From an uncultured Acidimicrobiales bacterium (lineage in GTDB: Bacteria > Actinomycetota > Acidimicrobiia > Acidimicrobiales > SZUA-35): a stretch of 64,000 nt of DNA. Each line of letters starts with the position of its first letter. Position 1 is the stretch's first letter. Below, one piece after another: positions 26,992 through 33,936 of the stretch. The notes below the pieces were generated by a model. It was not told the origin of the DNA. It did not search any database and saw nothing but the letters and a program-made list of their open reading frames with translations. The stretch is from NCBI GenBank assembly GCA_937925335.1, contig CALEWY010000008.1:126066-190065 (forward strand), written 5' to 3'. The position numbers and the translations under genes were made by a program.

Positions 26992-28080
26992 ATGGATCGC
27001 ATCGCCAGGATCGCTGCGGTGCGTGCGACGTTTGGCGCATCTGAGATCGACGTGATGCTCGTGCCCGCTCCCGTCAACGTGCGCTGGTTGTCCGGGTTCA
27101 CGGGTTCCAATGGCCAGATCCTGATCGACTCGGACGCGGCGGTTCTCTTCACCGATGGGCGCTACACCGAACAATCAGCTCGTGAGCTGAGCGCAGCTGG
27201 CATCGACCATCTCATCACCGTGCACGACGATCGCCCCACCGTGTCCGAGGCGATGACGGCCTTCGTGAGCGATCGACGGCTCGGCTTCGAATCGACGAGT
27301 GTCACCGTGGCCGACCACGCCGCATTGGCTGCGTCGATGCCAACCGCTGAACTCATCGCACTGGCACCGCACATTGCTCCACTGCGCCAGATCAAGGATG
27401 CAGGGGAGCGAGCTCGTCTCGAAACAGCCGCTGCGATCGCCGATGCTGCGCTCGCGTCCCAGCTCGCCTCGTTGCGTCCTGGAATCACCGAGCGTCAGTT
27501 CCAGCTCGATCTCGAACGTGCAATGCTCGACGCAGGTGCCGATGCTCTCAGCTTTGAGACAATCGTCGCGTCGGGTCCAAATAGTGCCTTGCCCCATGCG
27601 AGAGCCTCTCAACGAGAGTTTGAAGACGGTGATCTCGTCGTGATCGACTTCGGTGCTGCGGTCGACGGTTACGGCAGCGATATGACGCGAACGTTCTGTA
27701 TTGGTGATCCGACCGAGCGCCAGCTCGACCTCTATGACGCCGTCGCAACCGCCCAGGCGGCTGGCGTTCGCACCGTTGCCGACCAGGTTCCCGAGCTCGA
27801 CGTGCACCAGGTGTGCGCCGATGTGCTCGACGAACGGGGCTACGGCGACGCCTTCATTCATGGCACCGGTCACGGGATTGGTTTGGAGATCCACGAACAA
27901 CCGATCTTGTCGTCCCGGTCGGTCGGTATCCTCCGATCCGGCTTGATCGTCACGGTCGAGCCCGGCGCATACCTCACCGGCTTCGGTGGTGTGCGAGTTG
28001 AAGATTCGGTGGTTGTTACGGCGAGCGGATGCGAGCCCATCACCCACGCACCGAAAGGTCTTGTCCCACTACCGGGCTGA
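26992..28080 (+). CDS. pepQ: M24 family Xaa-Pro peptidase
   Basis: A 362-residue metallopeptidase of the aminopeptidase P/prolidase type, which cleaves X-Pro bonds. The creatinase-like N-domain has NVRWLSGFTGSNGQIL. The pita-bread C-domain shows all five metal ligands: Asp in VIDFGAAVDG, Asp in GSDMTRTF, His in GTGHGIGLEIHE, Glu in TVEPGAYL and Glu in VRVEDSVVV. ATG 26992 (MDRIARIAAVRA) matches the family start; a GTG at 26974 would add 6 residues. It stands just upstream of efp, a conserved arrangement. Confidence 0.92.
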   Translation: MDRIARIAAVRATFGASEIDVMLVPAPVNVRWLSGFTGSNGQILIDSDAAVLFTDGRYTEQSARELSAAGIDHLITVHDDRPTVSEAMTAFVSDRRLGFESTSVTVADHAALAASMPTAELIALAPHIAPLRQIKDAGERARLETAAAIADAALASQLASLRPGITERQFQLDLERAMLDAGADALSFETIVASGPNSALPHARASQREFEDGDLVVIDFGAAVDGYGSDMTRTFCIGDPTERQLDLYDAVATAQAAGVRTVADQVPELDVHQVCADVLDERGYGDAFIHGTGHGIGLEIHEQPILSSRSVGILRSGLIVTVEPGAYLTGFGGVRVEDSVVVTASGCEPITHAPKGLVPLPG

Positions 28081-28105
28081 GATCTTCGAGAACCAGGAGT
28101 GCCTC

Positions 28106-28669
28106 ATGGCGACCACCACGACCAACGATCTGAAGAATGGCATGACCCTCGATCTCGATGGTGATCTCGTGCAGGTCGTCGAGTTTCAACACGTGAAACC
28201 AGGCAAGGGTGGCGCCTTTGTGCGCACCACCCTGCGCAACTGGCGGACCGGTTCGGTCGTCGACCGCACCTTCCGAGCTGGTGAACGAGTCGAGCGAGCG
28301 TTCATCGAGAAGTCCGACGTGCAGTTCCTCTACCGAGAGGGATCGGATTTCGTGGTGATGGACACCGAGACCTTTGAGCAGCACAACGTCACCGAGGTCT
28401 CCATGGGGGAGAACTCCGGCTACATCGTTGAGAGCTCGAACCTCACGATGCTGCGCTACCTCGAAGAGGTCATCGGCATCGAGCTGCCGGCATCGGTTGA
28501 ACTGGCGATCGCCGAGACCGAGCCAGGTGTGCAGGGTGATCGTGTGTCCGGTGCCCGCAAGCCGGCGACACTCGAGACCGGCCTTGTGGTGCAGGTTCCG
28601 TTGTTCGTTGAGCAGGGTGAGCGGATCAAGGTCGACACTCGCAACGGCGAATACATGACCCGAGCGTGA
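28106..28669 (+). CDS. efp: Elongation factor P
   Basis: EF-P relieves ribosome stalling at polyproline stretches. The 187-residue three-domain protein has the family start TNDLKNGMTLDLDGDL, the loop KPGKGGAF with Lys34 at the modifiable position, and the C-terminal signature KPATLETGLVVQVPLFV. ATG 28106 has AGGAG at 28095-28099, 6 nt upstream; the open frame extends upstream over pepQ but without homology. No EpmA/EarP partner is visible. The nusB GTG overlaps the stop. Confidence 0.97.
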   Translation: MATTTTNDLKNGMTLDLDGDLVQVVEFQHVKPGKGGAFVRTTLRNWRTGSVVDRTFRAGERVERAFIEKSDVQFLYREGSDFVVMDTETFEQHNVTEVSMGENSGYIVESSNLTMLRYLEEVIGIELPASVELAIAETEPGVQGDRVSGARKPATLETGLVVQVPLFVEQGERIKVDTRNGEYMTRA

Positions 28670-29076
28670 GTCGCCGCGACGAAGGTTGGATTGGTTCGCG
28701 TCGAGAGGCCCGAGAGCGAGCGCTCGAGCTCTCCTATGAGATGGATCGCCGTTCGGTCAGCGTCGATGAGGTTCTCGAATCGTTACCGCTCGAGCCAGAG
28801 CCCTACACGATGGTGCTGCTTCGGGCCGCTGAACTCGAACGTACTCGCGCCGAACAGCTCATCAGCGAGACGTCGACACGTTGGCCGATCAACCGCATGC
28901 CGGTGATGGATGTGGTCGTGATGCGGCTGGCCGTTGCCGAGATGCTGACGACCGACACACCCACCGGCGTGATTTTGTCTGAAGCGGTCGACATGGCCAG
29001 CCGATACTCAACCGAGGAGTCGGGCAAGTTCGTCAACGGCGTGCTCTCGGCAATCGCCAAGACGGTTCGGAACTAG
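28666..29076 (+). CDS. nusB: Transcription antitermination factor NusB
   Basis: NusB, with NusE, forms the antitermination complex on rRNA transcripts. The 136-residue all-helical protein has the pattern SRREARERALELSYEMD, INRMPVMDVVVMRLAVAEML, TGVILSEAVDMASRYS and the C-terminal GKFVNGVLSAIAKT. GTG start overlaps the efp stop (GTGA). A strong hairpin follows the stop. Confidence 0.95.
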   Translation: MSRRDEGWIGSRREARERALELSYEMDRRSVSVDEVLESLPLEPEPYTMVLLRAAELERTRAEQLISETSTRWPINRMPVMDVVVMRLAVAEMLTTDTPTGVILSEAVDMASRYSTEESGKFVNGVLSAIAKTVRN

Positions 29077-29080
29077 CCGG

Positions 29081-29108
29081 CCTCCGTGGCGTGAACGGCT
29101 CCCGGAGG
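29081..29108 (+). terminator. Hairpin after nusB, member of a repeated family
   Basis: CCTCCG (29081-29086) pairs with CGGAGG (29103-29108), with GGC/GCT continuing inward. It begins 5 nt after the nusB stop and lacks a T-tract. The same CCTCCGTGGC...GGAGGGAG pattern recurs twice at 31.8 kb, and its CTCCCGGAGGGAG core (29099-29111) recurs at 51072-51084. Confidence 0.6.
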
Positions 29109-29182
29109 GAGTTGCCGGCCCCCGTGATGTAGGCCGTACGGCTCATTAACCAGTCACTCAACCCATCGCTTTGTGTGGTATG

Positions 29183-29232
29183 CGGCCACGAAGGGTGCTC
29201 AAGACTCATCAAGCAATGAGTGATTGTGGCCG
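29183..29232 (+). promoter_or_regulatory. Structured leader upstream of the CAP-DUF4214 gene
   Basis: Outer arms CGGCCAC (29183-29189) and GTGGCCG (29226-29232) flank an inner perfect hairpin, ACTCAT (29204-29209), loop CAAGCA, ATGAGT (29216-29221). It ends 12 nt before the ATG at 29245. It does not match a riboswitch class I recognise. Confidence 0.4.
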
Positions 29233-29244
29233 AGAACTACCTGT

Positions 29245-30954
29245 ATGGGTAGTACTCCGGCGAAGTCCTCACGTGTGTTCTCGCGGCTCTTGGTCGTGCT
29301 GGCGTTGTTCGCCGCTGTTCTGGTTGCACCCACAGCGACTCCAGCGGCTGAGGCAACCGGCGGTGGCTGGATCGATACGTCGAACCGGAACGCCGTCGTC
29401 TCCGCCTACAACGCCGAGTTCGGCGCCGCTGCTGCACCGATTGGTTGGACGGGCAACCGAGCCACGTGCTCTCCGGGCACCACGTCCCAGGCGTTCCGCA
29501 ACGATGTCATCGGGCGAGTCAACTTCTTCCGTCAGATGGCCGGCGTTCCCGGTGGTGTCACCGAGGATCCGTCGCTGAGCGCGGCAGCACAAGAGATGGC
29601 GCTGATGATCGGCGTCACCAACGACACGAACACGAACCGCAGCCCGCGCTGGCCAACGGTGCTTTCGCACAACCCCCAGCCTCGACAGTCCTCTGGTTCG
29701 CAGAACGGCTACGACTGCTTCACGACCACCGGTCAGACCGCCGCTGGCAAAAGCAACCTCTATCTCGGCCGCTACGGCGTCGACTCGATCGATGGCTACA
29801 TGCTCGATCCCGGAGCCGGTAACGCCGCCGTTGGCCACCGCAACTGGATTCTCCACCCCACCCTTCGCCAGATCGGAACCGGAGACGTGCCGTCACCGGG
29901 CTGGAGCTCGAATGCGCTCTACGTGATCACCGGTGACACCTTTGCTCCTCAGCCTGCGATGCGAGAGAGCACCGGCATGGTCGCTTGGCCGCCCCGAGGT
30001 TTCGTGCCCGGCGATCTTGTGTATCCCCGTTGGTCACTCGGTCTTCGTGGCGCCAACTTCGACAGCTCGAACGTGTCGGTGACCCGCAATGGGCAAGCCG
30101 TGTCGACCAGCGTCGAGTTCCGTAACTCCACCACCAACGGTGCACCCTTCTCGATCCTGGTGTGGAACGTGAATGGTGTCGACACTGCGCCGGCCGCTGA
30201 CACGACCTACACGGTCACGGTCACCAACGTCGCCGTCGCCGGTACGTCCCAGACCATCTCCTACGACGTCACGATTCTTGGCGACACGCCCGCACCGACA
30301 CCGACGACGCCGACCGATCCTCCAGCCTCCGCGGCTGAGATGCAGAACTTCGTCGTGCAGGCCTACCAAGACTTCCTGGGTCGTCAGCCGAGCGCTTCGG
30401 AGCTCAGCACCTGGACCGGTCGCCTCACCAGCGGCTCATCGAGCAGCTTCGACTTCGTCCGTGCCCTTGCCGATAGCCCCGAGTGGACCGCCTACGTCGT
30501 CGATCAGATGTATCTCGACACCCTCGGCCGTCGCCCCGATGCTGGCGGACGCAACTTCTGGATTGGGCGCCTGCAGTCGGGAACGACCGTTGCCGCAGCC
30601 GCTGCATCGTTCTACGGAAGCCCCGAATACATCGAGAACGAAGGTGGCACCTACGACGCCTGGATTCGCGATCTCTATGCCGAATTGCTGCTCCGCACAC
30701 CGGAGAGCACCGGACTGTCGTTCTGGGTTTCCCAGGCGAACCAGCGCGGACCCGGCAACGTTGCCTTTGACTTCTACCAGTCCCAAGAGAGCCGTGAGAC
30801 TCGCGTCAACCTGCTGTATGAGACCTTCCTCAACCGAGGCCCTGACTCCAGCGGCCTTGCCTACTGGGCTGGTCAACTGAACAACGGTGACGATCTCGCT
30901 CTCGCAGCGTTCTTGGCTTCGAGCCCCGAGTACTTCGCTCTCGCTCAGAAGTAG
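29245..30954 (+). CDS. Secreted CAP/SCP-domain protein with four DUF4214 repeats
   Basis: A 569-residue exported protein. Residues 1-35 form a signal peptide (basic start, LLVVLALFAAVLVAP core, APTATPAAEA cleavage region). Residues about 60-230 resemble a CAP/SCP (YkwD-like) domain with VIGRVNFFRQMAG, AAAQEMALMI, VLSHNP and VGHRNWILHPTLRQIGTG. A beta-rich Ig-like part follows, then four tandem DUF4214 units in the last 200 residues (for example VVDQMYLDTLGRRPDAGGRN). DUF4214 units are common in surface and S-layer-associated proteins. No good ribosome site is seen before ATG 29245, so the start is less sure. Confidence 0.85.
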   Translation: MGSTPAKSSRVFSRLLVVLALFAAVLVAPTATPAAEATGGGWIDTSNRNAVVSAYNAEFGAAAAPIGWTGNRATCSPGTTSQAFRNDVIGRVNFFRQMAGVPGGVTEDPSLSAAAQEMALMIGVTNDTNTNRSPRWPTVLSHNPQPRQSSGSQNGYDCFTTTGQTAAGKSNLYLGRYGVDSIDGYMLDPGAGNAAVGHRNWILHPTLRQIGTGDVPSPGWSSNALYVITGDTFAPQPAMRESTGMVAWPPRGFVPGDLVYPRWSLGLRGANFDSSNVSVTRNGQAVSTSVEFRNSTTNGAPFSILVWNVNGVDTAPAADTTYTVTVTNVAVAGTSQTISYDVTILGDTPAPTPTTPTDPPASAAEMQNFVVQAYQDFLGRQPSASELSTWTGRLTSGSSSSFDFVRALADSPEWTAYVVDQMYLDTLGRRPDAGGRNFWIGRLQSGTTVAAAAASFYGSPEYIENEGGTYDAWIRDLYAELLLRTPESTGLSFWVSQANQRGPGNVAFDFYQSQESRETRVNLLYETFLNRGPDSSGLAYWAGQLNNGDDLALAAFLASSPEYFALAQK

Positions 30955-30976
30955 ATCTGCCTCGGCGGAACCGCAC

Positions 30977-30982
30977 TAGGGT
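30977..30982 (+). promoter_or_regulatory. -10 box of a leaderless aldolase transcript
   Basis: TAGGGT, 6 nt before GTG 30989, in the 34-nt gap after the CAP gene. Confidence 0.5.
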
Positions 30983-30988
30983 CCCATC

Positions 30989-31777
30989 GTGCGAGAAAAC
31001 ACGATGAAGCAGACCTGGAACGACGGCGGGCATTCGCTCGGATTGTGGCTCTCAGCGCCCGATCCGGTTGGCGCGGAGATGATCGCTGCGGCGGACTTCG
31101 ACTACCTGAACATCGACATGCAGCACGGCGCGGTCGATTACCAAACGACGCTGTCGATTCTCCAGGCCGTTCGCACCTCGAAGGCCATCCCAACGGTGCG
31201 GGTGCCCTGGAACGAACCCGGCATGATCGGCAAGGTGCTCGACGCTGGCGCGATGGGTGTGATCATTCCGATGGTGAACACTGCCGAGCAGGCTCGCCAA
31301 GCTGTGTCAGCGTGCCTCTATGCGCCGGCGGGTTCGCGTAGTCACGGCCCGATGCGAGCCAGGTTCGCCTACGGTGCCGACTATCAGCCGAATGCCAACG
31401 AAACGGTCGCCGTGATCCCGATGATCGAGACGGTCGAAGCGGTCGAGAACCTTGACGCCATCCTCGACGTCGAAGGCATCGATGCGGTCTACGTCGGTCC
31501 GGCCGACCTCTCGCTCACCCTTGGATTGCCGCCCGCTGGCGATCACGAGGATGCATCGTTCAACGATGCGCTGAAGACGATCGTCGACGGCTGCACCAAG
31601 CGCGGCATTGTCGCTGGCATCCATGCGTCGCCGGGTCTCGTGCAAAAGCGCCTGGCCATGGGCTTCCGCATGATCACGGTGACGTCCGACCTGTTAGCGA
31701 TGCAGGCTGGCATCGATGCCAGCCTCGCCACCGCACGAGACACCTCCGGAGCCGCCGAAGCCGGCTCGATGTACTGA
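30989..31777 (+). CDS. HpcH/HpaI-type class II aldolase
   Basis: A 262-residue TIM-barrel aldolase related to 2-keto-3-deoxy-L-rhamnonate or 2,4-dihydroxyhept-2-enedioate aldolases. Visible are LNIDMQHGAVD (metal/substrate His), the Arg in TVRVPWNEP, GAMGVIIPMVNTAEQAR, the metal Glu in VIPMIETVEAV, and the metal Asp in YVGPADLSLTLG. These enzymes split or form pyruvate-aldehyde adducts; the true substrate is not clear from the sequence. GTG chosen from the -10 box; an ATG lies five codons later. Confidence 0.88.
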   Translation: MRENTMKQTWNDGGHSLGLWLSAPDPVGAEMIAAADFDYLNIDMQHGAVDYQTTLSILQAVRTSKAIPTVRVPWNEPGMIGKVLDAGAMGVIIPMVNTAEQARQAVSACLYAPAGSRSHGPMRARFAYGADYQPNANETVAVIPMIETVEAVENLDAILDVEGIDAVYVGPADLSLTLGLPPAGDHEDASFNDALKTIVDGCTKRGIVAGIHASPGLVQKRLAMGFRMITVTSDLLAMQAGIDASLATARDTSGAAEAGSMY

Positions 31778-31814
31778 GATGCTGAGCGGCTCCGCACGAG
31801 AAACTCACGCTGGG

Positions 31815-31843
31815 CCTCCGTGGCCATGAACGGCCCCTGGAGG
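31815..31843 (+). repeat. CCTCCGTGGCC hairpin repeat, copy 1 of a tandem pair
   Basis: CCTCCG, T, GGCC, loop ATGAAC, GGCC, then CTGGAGG: a near-perfect inverted repeat (one G-U pair). It lies in a 44-nt unit that repeats directly with the next copy. Confidence 0.8.
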
Positions 31844-31858
31844 GAGTCAGACGCTGGG

Positions 31859-31887
31859 CCTCCGTGGCCATGAACGGCCCCCGGAGG
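31859..31887 (+). repeat. CCTCCGTGGCC hairpin repeat, copy 2 of a tandem pair
   Basis: Same element 44 nt downstream, with a perfect CGGAGG right arm. The ATG in its loop (31870) is in frame with the GNAT gene, so the repeat may supply that gene's start codon. Confidence 0.8.
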
Positions 31888-32331
31888 GAATCGCAGAGCA
31901 TACGTGAGCTCGGCATCGCGGATCAGCTCATGTTGGAAGAGCTGTTGGATGCGATCTGGGGCGAGTGGCGCAATGTGTTGGCGCCGGGTGCGTCTGGGCC
32001 GATGTCGTTCATTGCGGATTCGTCGACGTTTGCGTTTGGTGGGTATGTCGACAACGAACCGGCGGCGTTTGCGTGGGGGAGTGTGCAGCGTCGGCCGAAT
32101 GGCGAGACCGTCGCCTATCTCGATGAGCTCGATGTGCTCGAGGTTCATCGGCGGAAGGGTTTGGGGTCGTTGATGGTCGAGGCTGTGGTGGCGTGGGCTC
32201 GGCGCAACCAGCACAGCGAGGTTTGGGTGTCGGCTCGCAGCGACAACACCGCCGCGATCGCTCTCTATCAACAGCTCGGCGCCGACGCCGACCCGGCACC
32301 GGCAACGAACTTCACCTTCCGTCTCGTGTGA
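31870..32331 (+). CDS. GNAT family N-acetyltransferase
   Basis: A 153-residue acetyl-CoA-dependent acetyltransferase. The core has motif A, LDVLEVHRRKGLGSLMVEAV with the R-x-x-G-x-G pyrophosphate loop (RRKGLG), preceded by strand VAYLDEL, and motif B, VWVSARSDNTAAIALYQQLGA. Substrate unknown. The first conserved residues are SIRELGIAD at about codon 10; the only standard upstream starts are ATG 31870 (or GTG 31864) within the hairpin repeat, or ATG 31930, which would remove part of the first strand and helix. Start therefore uncertain. Codon use in 31920-32180 is richer in TTG and G-ended codons than neighbours. Confidence 0.75.
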   Translation: MNGPRRESQSIRELGIADQLMLEELLDAIWGEWRNVLAPGASGPMSFIADSSTFAFGGYVDNEPAAFAWGSVQRRPNGETVAYLDELDVLEVHRRKGLGSLMVEAVVAWARRNQHSEVWVSARSDNTAAIALYQQLGADADPAPATNFTFRLV

Positions 32332-32348
32332 AGCGGGCGATGAGTCGT

Positions 32349-32354
32349 TAGTCT
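32349..32354 (+). promoter_or_regulatory. -10 box of the pyrimidine operon
   Basis: TAGTCT, 18 nt after the GNAT stop. A start near 32361 would give a 5' leader of about 56 nt before the pyrR TTG, containing the hairpin below. This is the one clear promoter here that is not leaderless by design. Confidence 0.5.
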
Positions 32355-32369
32355 CATCGGCGGAGTTGT

Positions 32370-32400
32370 CCGTCAAACCGGTTCCGTGAGGCCGGTACGG
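32370..32400 (+). promoter_or_regulatory. Putative PyrR-binding hairpin
   Basis: CCGT (32370-32373) pairs with ACGG (32397-32400); after a 3-nt bulge (CAA) ACCGG (32377-32381) pairs with CCGGT (32392-32396) around the loop TTCCGTGAGG. The loop's UCC...GAGGC content resembles the PyrR recognition loop known from Bacillus and mycobacterial pyr leaders, one nucleotide shorter than the Bacillus form as I recall it. The AGGAG ribosome site is only 5 nt downstream. Confidence 0.6.
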
Positions 32401-32416
32401 AGAGCAGGAGAAGCGA

Positions 32417-32983
32417 TTGGCAGAACGCGAACGACGACGCACGCCCCCGTTTGGGGGCGTTTTTGTTGCCCAGACCACGATTCTCGACCGTGACGCGGTC
32501 GCTCGTGCGATCCGGCGAATGGCCCACGAGATCATCGAACGGAACGAGGGCCTCGACGACGTTGTCCTCGTCGGTCTGCAGACCGGGGGTGTTCCGATCG
32601 CTGAGTCGCTCGCCATCGCCCTCGATGAGATCGAAGGTGTGGAGGTTCCGATCGGTCGCCTCGACGTGGCCTTCTACCGAGACGACATCAACCTTCGGCC
32701 GGTATTGCCTGAGGCCTCGACCGAGATCGAGTTCGACATCAGCCGGAAGACGGTTGTGCTCGCCGACGATGTTCTCTTCACGGGGCGCACGATTCGGGCG
32801 GCGCTCGACGCACTCGTCGATCAAGGGCGGCCTCGAGCGGTGCAACTCGCCGTCATGGTCGACCGAGGGCACCGAGAGCTTCCCATTCGGCCCGACTATG
32901 TCGGCAAGAACCTGCCGACACGCCGTGATGAGGTCGTCAATGCGACGATCGACGGTGTCGAACTCGGCACGATGGAGCGCTGA
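32417..32983 (+). CDS. pyrR: PyrR: pyr operon RNA-binding regulator / uracil phosphoribosyltransferase
   Basis: PyrR senses UMP and binds pyr leader RNA. The 188-residue product has the PRT fold with VVLVGLQTGGVPIAESLA, the dimer and RNA-binding region IGRLDVAFYRDDI, and the PRPP motif VVLADDVLFTGRTIRAAL. The start is TTG 32417 with AGGAG at 32406-32410, 6 nt upstream. Family homology begins only at about residue 17 (VAQTTILDRDAVARAIRR), and no usable start codon lies between the terminator and this homology, so the first 16 codons seem to be an extension whose DNA contains an intrinsic terminator. First gene of pyrR-pyrB-pyrC-carA-carB-pyrD-pyrF. Confidence 0.92.
   Translation: MAERERRRTPPFGGVFVAQTTILDRDAVARAIRRMAHEIIERNEGLDDVVLVGLQTGGVPIAESLAIALDEIEGVEVPIGRLDVAFYRDDINLRPVLPEASTEIEFDISRKTVVLADDVLFTGRTIRAALDALVDQGRPRAVQLAVMVDRGHRELPIRPDYVGKNLPTRRDEVVNATIDGVELGTMER
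32441..32467 (+). terminator. Intrinsic terminator inside the first codons of pyrR
   Basis: Perfect 8-bp stem ACGCCCCC / GGGGGCGT with a GTTT loop, followed at once by a T-rich run (TTTTTGTT). It covers codons 9-17 of the frame that begins at TTG 32417. A textbook terminator in this position suggests attenuation of the pyr operon. Confidence 0.85.
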
Positions 32984-32985
32984 TC

Positions 32986-33936
32986 GTGCGCGAGTTGATC
33001 TCGATCGATGATCTGTCCGCCCAGGACCTAGCCGATGTGCTCGACCTCGCAACACAGTTCGCTGAGGTCCAGAAGCGAGACATGCCAAAGGTGCCGGCCC
33101 TTCGTGGTCGGACGGTGGTGCTCGCGTTCTTCGAGGACTCCACCCGCACTCGCACGAGCTTCGACATCGCCGCCCGTCGGCTCTCCGCTGACGTCGTGAA
33201 CTTCTCGGCTGGAGCCAGCTCGCTGAAGAAGGGTGAGTCGCTCCGCGACACGATCGAAACCATCACGGCGATGGGTGTCGACGCGATCGTCGTTCGCCAC
33301 GCAAGTTCCGGTGTCCCGACGGCCATCTCCGGCTGGACCGACGCTGCGGTCGTCAACGCAGGCGACGGCTGGCACCAACATCCGACGCAGGCTCTGCTCG
33401 ATTCGTTCACGATCCGTGATCACTTCGGTTCGCTGGAGGGCAAACGGATTGCCCTCGTCGGCGACATTCTTCATTCACGGGTCGCCCGCTCCAACGCCGC
33501 AGCGTTCTCCAAGCTCGGAGCCGAGGTCGTCGTGGTCGCGCCAAAAACCTTGCTTCCCTCAACGCTCGACGGTTGGCCGGTCACGGTTGAAACGAACCTC
33601 GACGCAGTGATCGGCGACCTCGATGTCGCCTACTTCCTTCGCATCCAGAAAGAGCGGATGGGATCAGGGCTGCTTCCGAGCGACCGTGAGTATCGAACCC
33701 GCTATGGCCTCACGGTCGAGCGAGCCGCTCGCCTGGCAGACGATGCATTGATCATGCACCCGGGGCCGATGAACCGTGGCGTTGAGATCGACCCGGAAGT
33801 TGCCGACGATCCCAGGGCGGTCGTGCTCGGGCAGGTCGCCAACGGCGTCCCGGTCCGGATGGCCGTCCTCTACTCCGTGCTCGGTCCCGGTCGCTTCGAC
33901 CACGAGGACGAACTCGAGGCGGTGGCTGCATCATGA
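32986..33936 (+). CDS. pyrB: Aspartate carbamoyltransferase catalytic subunit
   Basis: PyrB condenses carbamoyl phosphate with aspartate. The 316-residue protein has the carbamoyl-phosphate loop FFEDSTRTRTSFD, the mobile loop Ser/Lys region SAGASSLKKGES, HASSGVP, GDGWHQHPTQALLD, ALVGDILHSRVARSN and the C-terminal MHPGPMNRGVEI. GTG start 2 nt after pyrR. No regulatory PyrI subunit is nearby. The pyrC ATG overlaps the stop. Confidence 0.97.
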   Translation: MRELISIDDLSAQDLADVLDLATQFAEVQKRDMPKVPALRGRTVVLAFFEDSTRTRTSFDIAARRLSADVVNFSAGASSLKKGESLRDTIETITAMGVDAIVVRHASSGVPTAISGWTDAAVVNAGDGWHQHPTQALLDSFTIRDHFGSLEGKRIALVGDILHSRVARSNAAAFSKLGAEVVVVAPKTLLPSTLDGWPVTVETNLDAVIGDLDVAYFLRIQKERMGSGLLPSDREYRTRYGLTVERAARLADDALIMHPGPMNRGVEIDPEVADDPRAVVLGQVANGVPVRMAVLYSVLGPGRFDHEDELEAVAAS

